51,839 bases of DNA from Paenibacillus naphthalenovorans (GTDB taxonomy: Bacteria > Bacillota > Bacilli > Paenibacillales > NBRC-103111): assembly GCF_900099895.1 (NCBI RefSeq), contig NZ_FNDY01000032.1, positions 1-51,839 on the forward strand, written 5' to 3'. Both the position numbers and the translations under genes were made by a program. The notes under the pieces were generated by a model that worked only from the letters and a program-made list of their open reading frames with translations, did not search any database and had not been told where the DNA came from. Of this stretch, positions 50,429-51,839 are shown piece after piece. The number at the start of each line of letters is the position of its first letter. The stretch's first letter is position 1.

Positions 50429-51712
50429 ATGAACAAAAGGTTTCGTACGATCACCATATTATCCGTTCTTGCCGCTTCGACGATGGTCTTTACAGGCTGC
50501 GGCACCGATCTGCCTGCTAATGCCTCCGAACAGCAGATTCCTTCGGTTAAGACGATTACATTGTCATCTGTCGAACGTGGACTCATCGGTAAGGTTGTTG
50601 TGAATGAAACGGTAGAGATCTATTCCAAGCAGCCTGGAAGAATCGCTTCCATTTTGGTAGAGGAAGGGGCAAAAGTGAAAAAAGGCGATTTGCTTGTGCA
50701 GCTGGAGACAAGCGAATTAGAAGTGCAGGTGAGAAAAGCCCAGGCCGGTCTCGATGCAGCACAAGCCCAACTCGCTAATACGCTTGAGGGAGCCAGGCAA
50801 GAGGATATCCGTGCAGTCCAAGGTGCACTGGATGCTGCCCATGCTTTGGTTGATCAATCGAAAGCGGCTTTTGACCAAATTCAAATTACGTATAATCAAG
50901 CCAAAAACCATTATGATATGGGCAACATCACGAAGGATGAATTGGAGTTAGCGACAACCAACTATAAAACGGCAAAATCAGCCTACGATGCAGCGGTAGC
51001 CAATGCGAGGAGTGCCCAGGCGAAGCTGGACTTATTAAAGGCCGGAGCTGCGGCCAGTACGATAGACCAGCTTAGAGCCCAGGTTGCAGCTGCACAAGCG
51101 GATCTTGATTCGGCCAATTTAATGCTGAGGAATGCCTCTATTGTTTCTCCGATCGACGGTATTGTGGTGAAGAAATATGCAAAAGCCGGTGAGATGGCTT
51201 TCACCGCCATGCCTTCCGGTGCCTCCCTTCTGCAGCTGGTTAGTTTGGATCCTGCCAAAGTCGAGGTGAGTGTTCCGGAGTCAGAGGTGAACCAGATCAA
51301 GGAAGGGGACTCCATCGATATTCAAGTCGCGAGCTTACCGGATAAAAAAATTCAAGGAACGGTTTCCTTCGTTAGTCCGGTTTCCGATCCTAACAATAAC
51401 ACGTTTACGGTAAGGTTAACCGTCCCGAATCCGGAAAATCTTCTCCGCGCAGGTAACGTGGTTACAGTGAACTTTACCGCCGATGCTGCTAAACGTGTAG
51501 AAATACCGAGAGACTCCATTATTGAAAAAGACGGAAAAAAACTTGTGTATAAGCTGGATGGAGATCAGGTCCGGGAGATCGCAGTTACAACTGAGGATAA
51601 AAATAAGGATTGGGTTTTTGTTGAAAACAGCTCCTTATTCCATCATGAAGACAAAATTGTGATCTCACCGCCGGCAAGCTTGTCCGATGGCACTAAAGTT
51701 GTGGTTGAATAG
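50429..51712 (+). CDS. RND/HlyD-type membrane-fusion lipoprotein
   Basis: A 427-residue lipoprotein with a lipobox TGC after MNKRFRTITILSVLAASTMV (Cys24). Two lipoyl halves (GRIASILVEEGAKVKKGDLL and VSPIDGIVVKKYAKAGEMAF) flank a long coiled-coil hairpin (about 90-240). A beta-barrel and an MP domain ending VVVE complete the fold. This is the shape of an AcrA/MacA-type adaptor, unlike the short one upstream. It starts 1 bp after the previous stop, so the two are co-translated. Two adaptors beside one pump is uncommon. AAGGGGGAGAACTGAG is the ribosome site. Confidence 0.88.
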   Translation: MNKRFRTITILSVLAASTMVFTGCGTDLPANASEQQIPSVKTITLSSVERGLIGKVVVNETVEIYSKQPGRIASILVEEGAKVKKGDLLVQLETSELEVQVRKAQAGLDAAQAQLANTLEGARQEDIRAVQGALDAAHALVDQSKAAFDQIQITYNQAKNHYDMGNITKDELELATTNYKTAKSAYDAAVANARSAQAKLDLLKAGAAASTIDQLRAQVAAAQADLDSANLMLRNASIVSPIDGIVVKKYAKAGEMAFTAMPSGASLLQLVSLDPAKVEVSVPESEVNQIKEGDSIDIQVASLPDKKIQGTVSFVSPVSDPNNNTFTVRLTVPNPENLLRAGNVVTVNFTADAAKRVEIPRDSIIEKDGKKLVYKLDGDQVREIAVTTEDKNKDWVFVENSSLFHHEDKIVISPPASLSDGTKVVVE

Positions 51713-51781
51713 CAGCAATGAGAGCTATAACGGAAGAAAAACAGAAATAACCGACATCAGACTTGACAGGAGGAAACCCAA

Positions 51782-51839
51782 GTGAAACACAAGCTGAAGA
51801 AAACCGTAGCATCTGTTGTAATTACCGCCTCGATGATAA
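51782..51839 (+). CDS. Start of a secreted protein, cut by the window edge (possibly TolC-like)
   Basis: GTG 51782 follows GACAGGAGGAAA at good spacing and opens a frame reading MKHKLKKTVASVVITASMI, a basic-hydrophobic signal peptide. The remaining sequence lies outside the window. The position after an adaptor gene suggests a TolC-family-like or other export-linked protein, but nothing in these 19 codons proves it. Confidence 0.45.
   Translation, partial: MKHKLKKTVASVVITASMI

Noticed and set aside
1..51839. CRISPR array, rRNA, tRNA or insertion sequence
   Set aside because: No regularly spaced repeats, RNA-gene sequence or transposase-like frame was seen on either strand.

Overview
The window reads as chromosomal DNA of an endospore-forming, low-to-mid-GC Bacillota, most likely Paenibacillaceae. 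The evidence is a GerA-type germinant receptor operon, a Spo0E-like phosphatase, a decayed YheC/YheD spore-coat ATP-grasp gene, a YpdA bacillithiol-disulfide reductase, a YuaF-FloT flotillin pair, strong AGGAGG-type ribosome binding sites and frequent GTG/TTG starts. No rRNA, tRNA, CRISPR array, insertion sequence or prophage was seen. Genus assignment is inference.

Layout. Positions 1-9500 hold housekeeping and envelope genes: a membrane metallophosphoesterase, an MGDG-synthase-like glycosyltransferase, the stub of an endonuclease/exonuclease/phosphatase-family gene, a YkoP-like protein, topoisomerase III, a DUF4395 membrane protein, a hemolysin III protein and a TIM-barrel hydrolase with an operator-like palindrome in its promoter. 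Positions 8.5-18 kb hold a COG0523 GTPase beside a Zur-like repressor, an alpha/beta hydrolase, a decayed YheC/D gene, a small tyrosine phosphatase, a polar amino-acid ABC transporter whose ATPase seems to start at CTG, an M20 amidohydrolase, three small genes including a Spo0E-like one, a DinB protein and an orphan PhnC-like ATPase. Positions 18-23 kb hold YpdA, YuaF-FloT behind an ECF-like promoter, and a MATE exporter.

Positions 23.3-45.4 kb form the most coherent accessory region. It has two complete TctCBA tripartite tricarboxylate transporters. The first is followed by a CitA/CitB-type two-component system, and the second by a dCache chemoreceptor, an FCD-type GntR regulator, a 2-haloacid-dehalogenase-like HAD hydrolase, a tartrate/D-malate dehydrogenase of the YcsA type, and a divergent LysR/MFS pair. 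Both tct operons carry catabolite-response-like elements upstream and a stable hairpin between the binding-protein gene and tctB. A perfect palindrome that fits an FCD-GntR operator precedes the HAD-dehydrogenase pair. Together this looks like sensing, chemotaxis, uptake and oxidation of hydroxy-di/tricarboxylates. A small gene, a uracil permease, a uridine-kinase fragment and the gerABC operon lie between the two tct loci.

Positions 45.5-51.8 kb hold a GNAT acetyltransferase, an unknown gene with an unclear start, a YkuS-like UPF0180 protein, and an export operon: TetR regulator with repeated operator-like motifs, 14-TM MFS pump, short HlyD protein, lipoprotein membrane-fusion protein, and the first codons of a secreted protein cut by the window edge.

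No clearly unprecedented system was found. The best leads are the regulatory architecture of the two tct loci, three decayed genes left between intact ones, the probable CTG start, and the export operon with two adaptor proteins.
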